From Nannochloris sp. 'desiccata' (Eukaryota > Chlorophyta > Trebouxiophyceae > Chlorellales > Chlorellaceae): a stretch of 64,000 nt of DNA. Shown one piece after another: positions 54,538 through 64,000 of this stretch (within the stretch, counting starts at the first letter, position 1; every line of letters starts with the position of its first letter). Below the pieces are notes generated by a model, which did no database searches, was not told the DNA's origin, and saw nothing but the letters and a program-made list of their open reading frames with translations. The position numbers and the translations under genes are program-made. The stretch covers positions 1,488,001-1,552,000 of the forward strand of contig JAGTXX020000015.1 of assembly GCA_019044685.2 (NCBI GenBank), given 5' to 3'.

Positions 54538-54946
54538 CACTGCGGCGGTCACCGCCGTCGGTTGTCCTTGAGGTCAACTTGAAATTTACAACATTCCGAA
54601 ACTTGAAAAGAAGAATTCTCTATGAAATCCACCAGCTGCATCCAACTAGCCAATTCAACTTAATAAAGAACAGCGATTCCATTAATGTATGGGGCCAATC
54701 GCTTCAATAAACTTCAACTCATTTTTGCGCGGCTTCCATTATAACCTTGACTTCTTATCACCTAGCTAATTAAGCTCTACACTTTATTATCTAAAGAATC
54801 AACTCCGCACTAATCTCCTTCTGCTTACTGAAATAGGCTAATCTCTTTCTTAATCTGTTGCATAGGGGTGGCCTGAAGCCGCGGTAGTGGCTTCTCACGA
54901 TCCCCCTAGTTACCCTGTTGGGGTCCTTTTATTTTATTTTATTCTA

Positions 54947-57139
54947 TCAAGGTAGAGGATAAGGGAGAGAAATTTTGCAGGTACCGCAAGTTACCTGACA
55001 ATACCCAGCCATCCAACTTTCTCTACACTTTCCCCACTCCTTCTGCTGAGCGCAAGTGTAGCTGTTGCCAGGTGGAGGGACATCCTTGCAAGCAGGTGGA
55101 GGTGGTGGAGGTGGGGCTGTAGAAAGGCATTTACCGCAAGTTACAAGACAATACCCAGCCATCCAACTTTCTCCGCACTTACCCCACTGTTCTTGCTGGG
55201 CGCAAGTGTAGCTGTTGCCAGGTGGAGGGACATCCTTGCAGACAGTTGGAGGGGGAGGAACTGGTGGTGTGTCCCCGACATTCTGCACCGAGGGAATAAT
55301 TAAATCGAAAGTTAATTGACATAAATAGAAGTTCATTCTGGTTAAACAAAATCGAAAACATTTACTTCAGGTTAATTTAGCAAGAATGTAGACCAACCAA
55401 ATCACTCACCCTGCTGTTTTGATATTGATATTGAGCTAAAACAGACCGAGAACCATCCCCATCATAGCCAAAGACATAGCCCTGGCCATCATTAGAACCG
55501 AACAAGGTTCCTCTAGAACCAGCGTCAGTTGAATAGTGAGACACAGCCCAAACAAGGGTGCATGCATACCCTGCAGCGTTGGCAGTTTCGTGGAAAAAGT
55601 CAAACAGCGGTTCTCGAGACGGCAAGTAGCCTTCAGCTCTCATACCATATTCTTCAAAAATCAGAGGTTTGTTGAGAGATCTAGCGATTCGAGCACGGTC
55701 TCCAAAGAAGTTATCTTTCATCCACTCGACACCGCTGGGAGGAATGCCCCACTGATCAGGCTGTACAGCGAGAGGAAATAGAAAGAACAGAAAATTTGAG
55801 TGTTCCAAGGTCAAAATAAAAGAAAATCAATATAAATCGGTACCTGGCTACTGTAAAACGAAGGGAGACACTTACGTAAGCGTGCACAGTTCCAAAATCA
55901 ACGTCGGGAACAGCAAGATTGCATTGGAAATCAACTCCATCATAGCCAGTATTAATCCAAGAATGAGGTTCAGCGGTACTTCCATTAGTACGCATTCCTT
56001 CATCTCCTACGCAGACAAGATGGTTGGAATCCAAGCTCCTGCAATCATAAAAGAAAAATAAGTGATCAACGTATATCTTCGAACCAGATGCTTTAGCAAT
56101 GCAGGCTGGCTAAGGTAGCATTCATCTTACTTAATATAAGCAGACATTTCAGCAACCCAGTTGCAAATAATTCTTCCAGGTTGCAGTCCTTGATTTCTTT
56201 CCCAGTTCTTGCCGATCCTGGGCTCGTTAGCGAGCTCCCAGGAAAAAACAGTGGGATCTTCAGAGTACTTTTGACCAGTAATACTATTAGTACGGGTAAT
56301 GATAGTACGAAGCCAGTCTTTGTAGTATCCACGAATAGTAGGATCGCTGTAGAAGAGAGAGTAATGCTTGCCAGGGCCAAGGCCACGGTCGACATAATCT
56401 TGCATATCTAGACAGGAGAAAAGGAGCAATGGTGAGAAGATGAGGCTAGTGTCCTTCTACAAGGCATCTTACAAAAGTGAAAAGAGTTTCTTACTTCCTA
56501 GGAATGGCCAGTAGTTTCCCATCACCATGATAAGGCGGATGCCATTTTCAGCAGCGGCAACCAGAGCTAAATCAAGTCTGCGGATTGCTTCCTCGTTGTA
56601 GACCCCAAAGTCAGGCATCATTGGGTCAGGAACAGAGTCGAAGTTGCTGAAGGCGAACACACGAAGGACAGTTGCGCCTCGGCGAGCATGTTCCTAAAGA
56701 GAAATATAAAAGGGCAACAGGTGAGATGAAATTTATAAATTTCGAGTTGAGTTGGTGCACTGGTCAGTCAACGCACCTTCATCATTACCGAGACTTCGTT
56801 GTCCGACATAATATACTTAAGACCGGCGTAGTATGCATTGGTGCCAGCACAGTACCAGGGGTTGCCATTCAAAGTGAACCTGCTTCCAGAAGCTTGGACA
56901 AAACCTTCATTTGCCGCACTGATACCAGGTGTAAACTGACCTTCTCCAACAGCCAAGGTTTGAGCGACCAAATCAGTGGTGTTGCCTTCAACAGTGGTGA
57001 TTTGAGCAGCATTTCCAATACCCAAATCGAACTTGAGAGGGATATAGAGGTCAGAATCTGGGAAGGTTGATTGGGAGGAGACGGTGGACGCTGTCTGCAA
57101 GAGAAAAACTACTGCCAGGAACGCATTAATGCCCTGCAT
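54947..57139 (-). CDS. Secreted GH5 endo-beta-mannanase-like enzyme with two ShKT modules (copy 3)
   Basis: Six exons (57139-56777, 56693-56495, 56407-56131, 56038-55876, 55760-55410, 55282-54947) give 562 residues. A signal peptide (MQGINAFLAVVFLLQTASTV) leads into FPDSDLYIPLKFDLGIGNA and WYCAGTNAYYAGLKYIM. The GH5 barrel has the acid/base Glu in WELANEPR at about 249 and the nucleophile in LIFEEYGM at about 371. The C-terminal exon encodes two nearly identical ShKT modules (CKDVPPPGNSYTCAQQ..WGKC.ESWMAGYC.VTCG.C) joined by a PPPPPPP linker. Introns 2-4 match copy 2 in position and phase. It is the first gene of the array in transcription order. An intact coding sequence is predicted. Confidence 0.9.
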
Positions 57140-58164
57140 GGCGCTTATAGCCTACAAAGATGTGATCATAGACTAGTATAAGACGGTGTAGGAGGTCATG
57201 CAGTGGGTCGTTAACGAGCACCTGTTTTCGAGGCAAACATCTCAAACATGCACTAATAATGCAAGATGAGAAATTTCACGGAGACCGTGGACCAGGGCTA
57301 TCTCATTAAGTTTGCTTTCGATCTGATATAATGCACATAGGAATAACTCACCAGTACTGGGAAAGGGCGAAACTTTAGAACTGTGGTGCACAATGTTTAC
57401 TTTTACTGTTGTCCCCACCCCTCTTACTTAGCTCGGCAGAAGAAGAGATTTTTATGTGGTCGACGACTCAGAAGACCTTAAAAAGTATGCGTAGTATATA
57501 TTTGCAGTCAGTGCTTTATTTGGAAGTCAAATTGTTGATTTTGTCCCAGTCTGATCAGATGCAAAAATACCATTCAAAAAGTCAACACCAGGTCACCTGG
57601 CAGGTGTAACGATTTCTTCTTTCAGCGCTCACTGTTCGTTCACTGTTTGCATGGCGCTAATGACCTGTTCAAATGAGTTGAAAGAGTAGATTGAAAACTT
57701 TTATGAGAGCCTGCGGAGGGATCTCAATCCGCAGGCAGCTATCGCTGCCTTCGAGGCAAACATGTGATCTCAGATGCTTGCAAATTGAGGAATCCAAAAT
57801 AGCAGTTTATGGCTTGCAAACAAGCTAATACCGATGCAATGAAGAATTGTGAAATGAAATGGGCACTAAAGAGCTTACCCTAAACCTTAAAAGTGAATGA
57901 TTTACTAAAATGAGCACAACGTGCCCTGAGATGTTTAATAGTGTTCCCACTCAAAGATCAGTGCAAGCAGTGAGTATATTAAATTAGCACCTATAGAAGA
58001 TAACTTGCAACAGAATACAATGCAAGATTGCATTGATAGCTGGACTTGGCGAACTTTATACTCCTCAGATCAGCTGTTGAAGCGGACCATACAGTCTTTA
58101 GAGCCCAATGCACATTTGAACATGATTTACAGCTGGCAAATAGATAAATCAAAGGTTTTTAATA
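57140..58164. other. Intergenic between mannanase 3 promoter and TWINKLE 3' end
   Basis: About 1 kb with no supported gene. It holds a cluster of adjacent hairpins at 57706-57760 and two copies of the decamer TTCGAGGCAA (57227, 57750). Confidence 0.5.
57706..57760. other. Cluster of adjacent short hairpins
   Basis: GCCTGCGG...CCGCAGGC (8-bp stem, 12-base loop), GGCAGC-TATC-GCTGCC (6-bp stem) and GCCT-TCG-AGGC (4-bp stem) follow one another, sharing edge bases. They could be a structured RNA or a cruciform-prone site. No known RNA family is recognised. Confidence 0.5.
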
Positions 58165-61100
58165 TTAAAACATGCCTTCGGGTTCTCTATTAATAGTTCC
58201 ATCTCGATGAACAAAGGCTGCAGACCCATTCTGCCACACCTCTTGCCCACCACTGCCTCCACCGCTGTAGCCCCCGTTCTTCTCAGGCTCTCTACCCTTC
58301 CAGAAAACCTTTTGTGAAGTGCGTGGTGTCACCATAGAATGCCCTTCAGGATCTAAATATCTCCCATTAATTCTCTCATACTCTAAAATGCAATCCCCTA
58401 TTGTCCCGGCTGCCTTATTTCTTACTTTCCTCACTAGAACTTGCACTTGATGCCCTGATGGTGCATTCGGATCTCTATTTCTGTGCACCACAATACCATT
58501 GTCAGCCTTGTTGATAAAATGTGCAGATCCAGAGATGTCGTACAAATTCGGTGCTTGGCCCTTCCACTCTCGTAATTGACGAGGATGAGCTACAAACCAC
58601 ACGTGTACCCCTGCCGTTTGAGCGAATCTTTTCACTTTTGTCAGCATTTGACTGACATATTCAGTTTCATTCATAGATGCAGGTCGTTGATGGTCTAATT
58701 CGTTGTATGGATCGATGACTAATCCACGAATTCCGTACCTATACACAGCAGCTTTCGCGATTTCAAGCACCCAATCAACCGACGGCAGCTGGTCGTCCTC
58801 GTAGCGAATTAAATGAAAACGATCATCTACCCAATCCATGGCAGAATCAAGCTCATCTAACGTCATTCTACGAACCCCACGTGCATATGGCAAATCAAAA
58901 AACGGATTTCCAATATATTTCTCTGCAAGTTGCCGCGCATGATCCGTCGCTCGTTTTTCCATTGAGCACAATGCGAAAGTCCATCCATGCATTTCAGATA
59001 AATTGCAAAGCAGAGCATCAATCCATTCAGATTTTCCGCTATTAGGAACACCAGTCACTATTGTGAGCTCACCTGGAATGACTTTATAGTACTTGTCTAA
59101 AGTACCCCACCCTGTACTAACACCTTGCCCGTCTTTATGTTCTAGATAATAGTGCTTCATTACGTCATCATAGTACTCGTGGAAACGTAATAGACCCCGG
59201 ATAGGCAACGGTTCAGCGGATTCTACAAAGGCACGGAGGATGGCATCGCCATCACGGAGGAGAACTTCGTTTGCATCTTTTCTGTAATACCGTTGGTCAA
59301 CAGATGTTGGACCTGAAGAAGAAGTTGAAGAAGAAGCTGACAGGTCAACTGCTTCATCGCTATCCGAGGAAGATAATACGATACCTTCTTCTGTATTCAA
59401 TGTAGATAAAGATGGAGTAGAAGTCATCATCTTATCCCCATCTTTATCTACATTTTCAACGATTTCTTCTTCTGGCATTAACATCACCTGCGCAAAACGT
59501 GCTGCAAATTCGTGATCTCTTCTAATTAACGGCCACCGTACCCTCCAACACCGTTCTCTTCCTAATCTACGTGCCAATTCTTCAGCTAAAGCATCACCAG
59601 GGGCATCGTTATCTGTGGCGATGACTACTCTTACTGCTTGATCAAGCCACGCCCGGCAATTCCATAAATAAGAATATTTCGTGTCTTCAGAAGCAGGGGG
59701 CAAATCTCCATCTTTGACCCTGGCAGGGGCTCCATCAGGGACAGAAACTACGTTTTTAAAACCAGCTTCCTCTAACGCTAGCTTATCCATTTCACCCTCT
59801 ACAATGATAATTTCTGCTTGGGAGGCAACGTCGTCAAGGCCATAAAGAATTTTTTCAGCTCCTTTTGCTTGCCAAAATCTTTTATCTAGGGTTCTATATT
59901 TCACATTAATGAGATCTCCATCACGGATATATGGGAACGCGATGACTCGAGACTCTTCTTTTTTCATAGGGTCGTAGACCAGCTCAGAAGAAACTCTATT
60001 CCGCTTCAACGTCGACTCAGAAATGCCTCGTTTGTTGAAGAACTCGAGCATTTCAGGCGTTAAAGGCTCTAAATTGGCTTTAGGACGCACAGGAGGTTCT
60101 TCCTTACGTTTTCTATTCGTCGTAGATACAAAGAATCCAGAGGAATTTACCATGGCAGATGGTTTTTCTATATGAGTGCTCCCGCTAAAACCACAAGTGG
60201 AGCGGAAACATTGCCACACAGCTGATTTGGAGTCATCCTCGATCGTGATACTAAAACTAGCTTCCCCTTTAGAACCACCGTTGCATTTAGGGCATTTTGC
60301 ACGGTAGCTACCTGGAGCGTAATTTTGTAGAAAGATCTTTTGCTGATTGAGAGCATCTCTAATTGACACACGCGCTGAAGTGGAAGAAAGAGAAGAAGAA
60401 GAAGAAGGTGCAGCAGCGGCGCTGTTCGCATCGGCAGTACTAGCACCTTGTGCAGGCTGTATTCTTTTAGGAACGAAAGATTTGCCGTTGCTGTAGGTAG
60501 CAGGGGCTCCTATAGGCAGTGAAGAAGCAGTAATAGTGGAAACAGAGGTAGAAACTGGTGGCGCAGGAGGAGATGCTTGTTGTGGTGGTCCGCCTCTCAA
60601 GGTGACACCAGGTGGTGCCGGTGACTGCTGCTGCTGTTGGGAAGGAGCTTCTTTAAATAACATCTCTTTGACTGCTTTCATACCAAACATTCCATGGTTT
60701 TTGGAGTCTGCTAGGTGAGCTTGCAGCTCGTTGAAAGGTATGCCAAACTGCCGCAGCGTGAATTGATCTTGTAGCAAGCTCGGCAAGGCGCCTTTCTTAG
60801 CAAGTTTAGTTAGATAGTCTTCAGCTGCAGCTCTTTGCGCTGCTATATCTGTGCTACTTTGAGAGGTTGTTTGCGAATGTTGTTGATTTGCAGCTGCTGC
60901 TGCAACAGGGCGGTAATTAGGTTGCATTGGTTGAGGAGCGCCCAATTGCCCGCCAGCACTCTTGTTAAATGCACGGAGAGCGCCAGGAGAGATAAGTTGG
61001 TCTGCGGGGTTAATAAATAAAGTATGTTAGTTCTGGTGTGAGGGTGATGAATTGACCTAGCTATAGGTAAATATGTTTGAATCTTTTATTCTCACCATGT

Positions 61101-61318
61101 TCTCCACCGCCGCCTTGATTCAATCTCCGTTCCCATAAACTAGTGCCTGCCCTGCGTAGGCTAAGTGCGCCACGGCGCCACATGCCGCCCAGCTGGGCGT
61201 AATTCTTAGTATTCGATGGCTTAGAATGTGTGGTTGCTAAAGAGACTGAGTAAGAGGTTGAACACTGCGAGCTTTCTACAGTTCGTTGAGCCGTCTTAGT
61301 GGTCAAGCTACTGTGCAT
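58165..61318 (-). CDS. TWINKLE: TWINKLE-like organellar DNA primase-helicase
   Basis: Two exons, 61318-61096 and 61001-58165, give 1,019 residues. The N-terminus is Ser/Thr/Arg-rich (organelle targeting, possibly dual mitochondrion/plastid). A long Gln/Pro/Ser linker precedes a T7-type primase zinc ribbon (AKCPKC...WQCFRSTCGFSG, about 311-345). A TOPRIM primase core follows (EIIIVEGEMDKLALEEAG; VVIATDNDAPGDALAEELARRLG, about 471-543). The RecA-type helicase has Walker A GVPNSGKSEW near 725, IRGLVIDPYNELDHQ (Walker B) and VHVWFVAHPRQLREW. Primase motifs are kept, as in plant and algal forms and unlike animal TWINKLE, so it should both prime and unwind organellar DNA. Acidic Ser-rich inserts lie between domains. 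It is head to head with CCT1. Confidence 0.93.
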
Positions 61319-61838
61319 TCTAGGGGACGTTGTTCAAGGGTATCGCAAGGCATTGGCCTTTGGAGCTATTTAATAGATATAAATAACGCGAGAACTGCTC
61401 TGATGTACAGCTCAAACGATGATGAGCGTCAATCTTATTGAATAAAAAATCAGGGGGAAGTATGAAATAGGAAAAATCTGGAGCAAGGCGTTTTGCAAAG
61501 TAATTATCCAATATTTTAGATTGTAAATTAGGTCCCAAGATGTATGTTATAACTAAAAAAATTCAAAGTTTGCAACGCTCAAACTTTGCACAGGGGCGCC
61601 CAAACTCGCACTGCGGCAGGTCAAGTTTTCATCACCGCATACAAAGCTACTTAACCCGGCGGCAGGGTTCACTAAATTGTCTTTAGTAAACTTGAAGAGG
61701 CAGTTCTCCTTGTTAACCCAAGAAGCTTCAGTTGATCACTTGTTCTTACTTGACCAAATTTATTGACGTTTCATCACCTCGGCGTTGAGCACCTGTTGAG
61801 GTCTAGGACAGCTTGTCATCTAACTTTAGCATATCAAG
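61319..61838. promoter_or_regulatory. Divergent promoter, TWINKLE-like / CCT1
   Basis: 520 bases between divergent start codons. No individual element is assigned. The minus-strand frame at 61320-61538 is not supported. Confidence 0.45.
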
Positions 61839-63609
61839 ATGGCTCAACCCCAGCTCCAAATCCACGGGGAGCGAACAAGTGGGCAGGATGTGCGCACTCA
61901 GAACACCACTGCCGTTTTGGCAGTGGCCAATATCCTCAAAACGAGTTTGGGACCTGTTGGGTTGGACAAAGTAAGTCAAATACCGGTTAACAGCAATGTG
62001 CACTCTGCCATGTGTTTCACCTATTTACTATTTTTTTTCTGATCATGATCAATCTTGAAATCTTGCTCTTGGTGGCTGACTTTTGTTTTTCACCTCTCTA
62101 CAGATGCTTGTTGATGATATTGGAGACGTAACGATCACAAACGACGGTGCCACCATCTTAAAGCTTTTGGAAGTAGAACACCCTGCTGCGAAAATTTTAG
62201 TCGAGCTGGCGGAACTACAAGATGCTGAAGTTGGTGATGGCACCACCTCTGTAGTTATTGTAGCATCTGAGCTGCTTAAACGCGCGAATGAACTTGTCCG
62301 CGCCAAAATTCACCCAACCTCTATTATTAGCGGCTACCGTTTGGCCATGAGAGAGGCCTGCAAGTATATTGAAAATACGCTTGCCATCCCCGTGGAGGCT
62401 CTCGGTAAAGATGCTCTGATCTCTGCAGCAAAGACTGCTATGAGCTCTAAAATCGTCGGTGCAGAATCTGATTTTTTCGGTCAAATCGCTGTTGACGCGG
62501 TCTCTGCAGTGAAAGGGGTGAAAGACGATGGCCGTATACACTACCCCGTCAAAGCAATCAACGTTTTGAAAGCTCATGGTAAAAGCGCTCGTGAGAGCCG
62601 CGTTCTTGATGGCTATGCATTAAATCTCGGTCGTGCAGCACAAGGTATGCCGAAACAAGTCGGCCCAGCTAAAATTGCTTGCTTGGATATGAATCTTCAA
62701 AAAGCGAGAATGGCCATGGGCGTCCAAGTTCTGGTGACTGACCCTACAGAACTCGAGAAAATTCGTGAAAGAGAGGCTGATATTACTAGAGAACGCGTAC
62801 AAAAGATCCTTGACGCTGGTGCCAATGTTATTTTAACTACAAAGGGCATTGATGATACATGTTTGAAATATTTTGTCGAAGCTGGTGCGATTGCTTGCCG
62901 TAGGGTTCCGAAAGATGACTTGCGTCGAGTTGCTCGCTCTAGCGGAGCTACTATTATCACTACCTTGGCAGATATGGATGGTAATGAGACTTTTGATCCT
63001 GCTGCACTTGGCACTGCTGAAGAAGTAGTAGAAGAAAGCGTCGCGGATAATGATATGATCATGGTACGAGGGTGCACCCATGGTCGTGCAGCTACGGTAC
63101 TTCTTCGTGGTGCGAATGATTACCTGCTTGATGAGATGGACCGTTCCTTACACGATGCATTCTGTATTGTGAAACGTGTACTTGAAAGTGGCCGCGTTGT
63201 TCCTGGTGGTGGAGCAGTAGAAGCTGCATTGAGTGTGTATTTGGAGAATTTTGCAACAACGTTGGGCAGTCGTGAGCAACTTGCCATTGCAGAATTTGCC
63301 GATGCGTTGTTAATTATTCCTAAAACGTTGGCTGTGAATGCTGCCAAAGATGCCACTGAGTTGGTTGCCAAGCTTCGTGCGTATCATCACACTGCACAGA
63401 CGAAAGATGATAAAAAACATCTTGCTCAGTGCGGACTTGATTTGATCAATGGCACTGTACGTAATAACGTAGAAGCAGGTGTTGTAGAACCTGCATTGAG
63501 TAAGTTAAAGATTGTTCAGTTTGCCACTGAAGCTGCTATTACTATTCTAAGGATTGATGATTTGATTCGATTAGCTCCTCAAGAAGAAGAAGGTGGTGAT
63601 GAGCATTGA
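61839..63609 (+). CDS. CCT1: Cytosolic chaperonin TRiC/CCT subunit alpha
   Basis: Two exons, 61839-61970 and 62104-63609, give 545 residues. Group II chaperonin motifs are complete: [27 protein letters not shown], the ATPase loop [43 protein letters not shown] (alpha-type), [22 protein letters not shown], and [13 protein letters not shown]. The assembled hexadecamer folds actin, tubulin and WD proteins. The length is normal and the sequence apparently intact. The single intron follows GLDK. TGTAA at 63671 is a candidate poly(A) signal. Confidence 0.96.
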
Positions 63610-64000
63610 GAGATCACTTTGGTAGTTTATAGGTGGAGGCGTAAAGTTTATTATACTTTTATTTTCTCTTTGTAAAGATAGGAAGAAGTAGATATGCTGG
63701 ACACGAAAAAGGCGTTCAAGAAAAGCATATTGCAAAACAGGCTCCTCTGTTTTTGAACTTGCATCTGGCAATCGCCGAGGGATTAACTGAGAGCGTGAAC
63801 TGGCAGAATGGATTAATTTTCCCCAAATTCCGTGTTTGTGAGTTATACTTAATTATACGAGCAAGCACCAAGCTATAGAGCCCTGTTTACATGGAACTTC
63901 GTTCGTCATGTCAACTTATTGCACATTTATAACAGCAAAACCAGCAAACACGCCCACCCCGGGCCACATAATAATAAATATGATTGATTTGTACTGTAAT
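63610..64000. other. 3' flank of CCT1 to window end
   Basis: 391 bases. A 66-codon minus-strand frame (63571-63771) overlaps the CCT1 end and has no recognisable content. Confidence 0.5.

Noticed and set aside
63571..63771. 66-codon minus-strand frame at the CCT1 3' end
   Set aside because: Overlaps the CCT1 stop region and has no recognisable content.
1..64000. tRNA, rRNA and CRISPR arrays
   Set aside because: Reading for T-loop GGTTCGA-type motifs and regularly spaced repeats found nothing convincing; a covariance search would be needed for structured RNAs.

Overview
This window is nuclear DNA of a photosynthetic eukaryote, most likely a chlorophyte green alga. Nearly every gene reads through once short GT-AG introns are removed, and each junction used below keeps the reading frame. 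The gene set includes SQD2 (plant-type sulfolipid synthesis), a MET1/TEF30-like PDZ+TPR thylakoid protein, a B-type CDK with a PSTTLRE helix, a BASS-family carrier and a glutaredoxin with a transit-like leader. Several plus-strand 3' flanks carry TGTAA (1148, 17518, 36288, 39063, 63671), the usual green-algal poly(A) signal. I cannot name the species. I saw no rRNA, tRNA or CRISPR array.

Layout. 1-20 kb is dense housekeeping: CTNNBL1 (5' part outside the window), an unassigned plastid PDZ-like protein, glutamate decarboxylase, a pseudokinase, an exportin-6-like karyopherin, CDKB, an auxilin-like J protein, glutaredoxin, Hikeshi and a BASS carrier. 20-28 kb is sparser and partly decayed: a tail-anchored C2 protein, an unknown membrane/coiled-coil gene with one apparent frameshift, a broken AT-hook gene with an 84-bp tandem repeat, an intact five-exon archaeal-type P-loop ATPase, and a sialidase-like pseudogene. 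28-37 kb holds a TMEM45/DUF716 membrane protein, a cathepsin-Z-like protease, a plastid J protein, the MET1-like gene divergent from a MORN-repeat gene, and ARL8.

37,355-40,565 is a 3.2-kb element with perfect 55-bp terminal inverted repeats. It sits in what was the roughly 430-bp divergent promoter between ARL8 and SQD2. It carries a YqaJ-type nuclease-fold gene whose catalytic Asp and Glu positions look replaced by Asn and Gln. Opposite this is a broken gene with a FAR1/MULE-type DNA-binding region and no visible transposase core. I consider this the most novel item.

40.7-48.1 kb holds SQD2, a SNAPC4-like Myb protein and a SMYD4-like TPR-MYND-SET protein. 48.4-57.1 kb is a tandem array of three secreted GH5 endo-mannanase-like genes with 1, 3 and 2 C-terminal ShKT modules. 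They show intron differences, one N-terminal duplication and a co-duplicated small ORF in the spacers. The window ends with a TWINKLE-like organellar primase-helicase divergent from CCT1.

Many neighbours are head to head with short shared promoters (exportin/CDKB, auxilin/glutaredoxin, Hikeshi/BASS, MET1/MORN, SNAPC4/SMYD4, TWINKLE/CCT1). Exon coordinates were deduced by hand from splice signals and frame. No transcript or database evidence was available, and family assignments rest on remembered family motifs.
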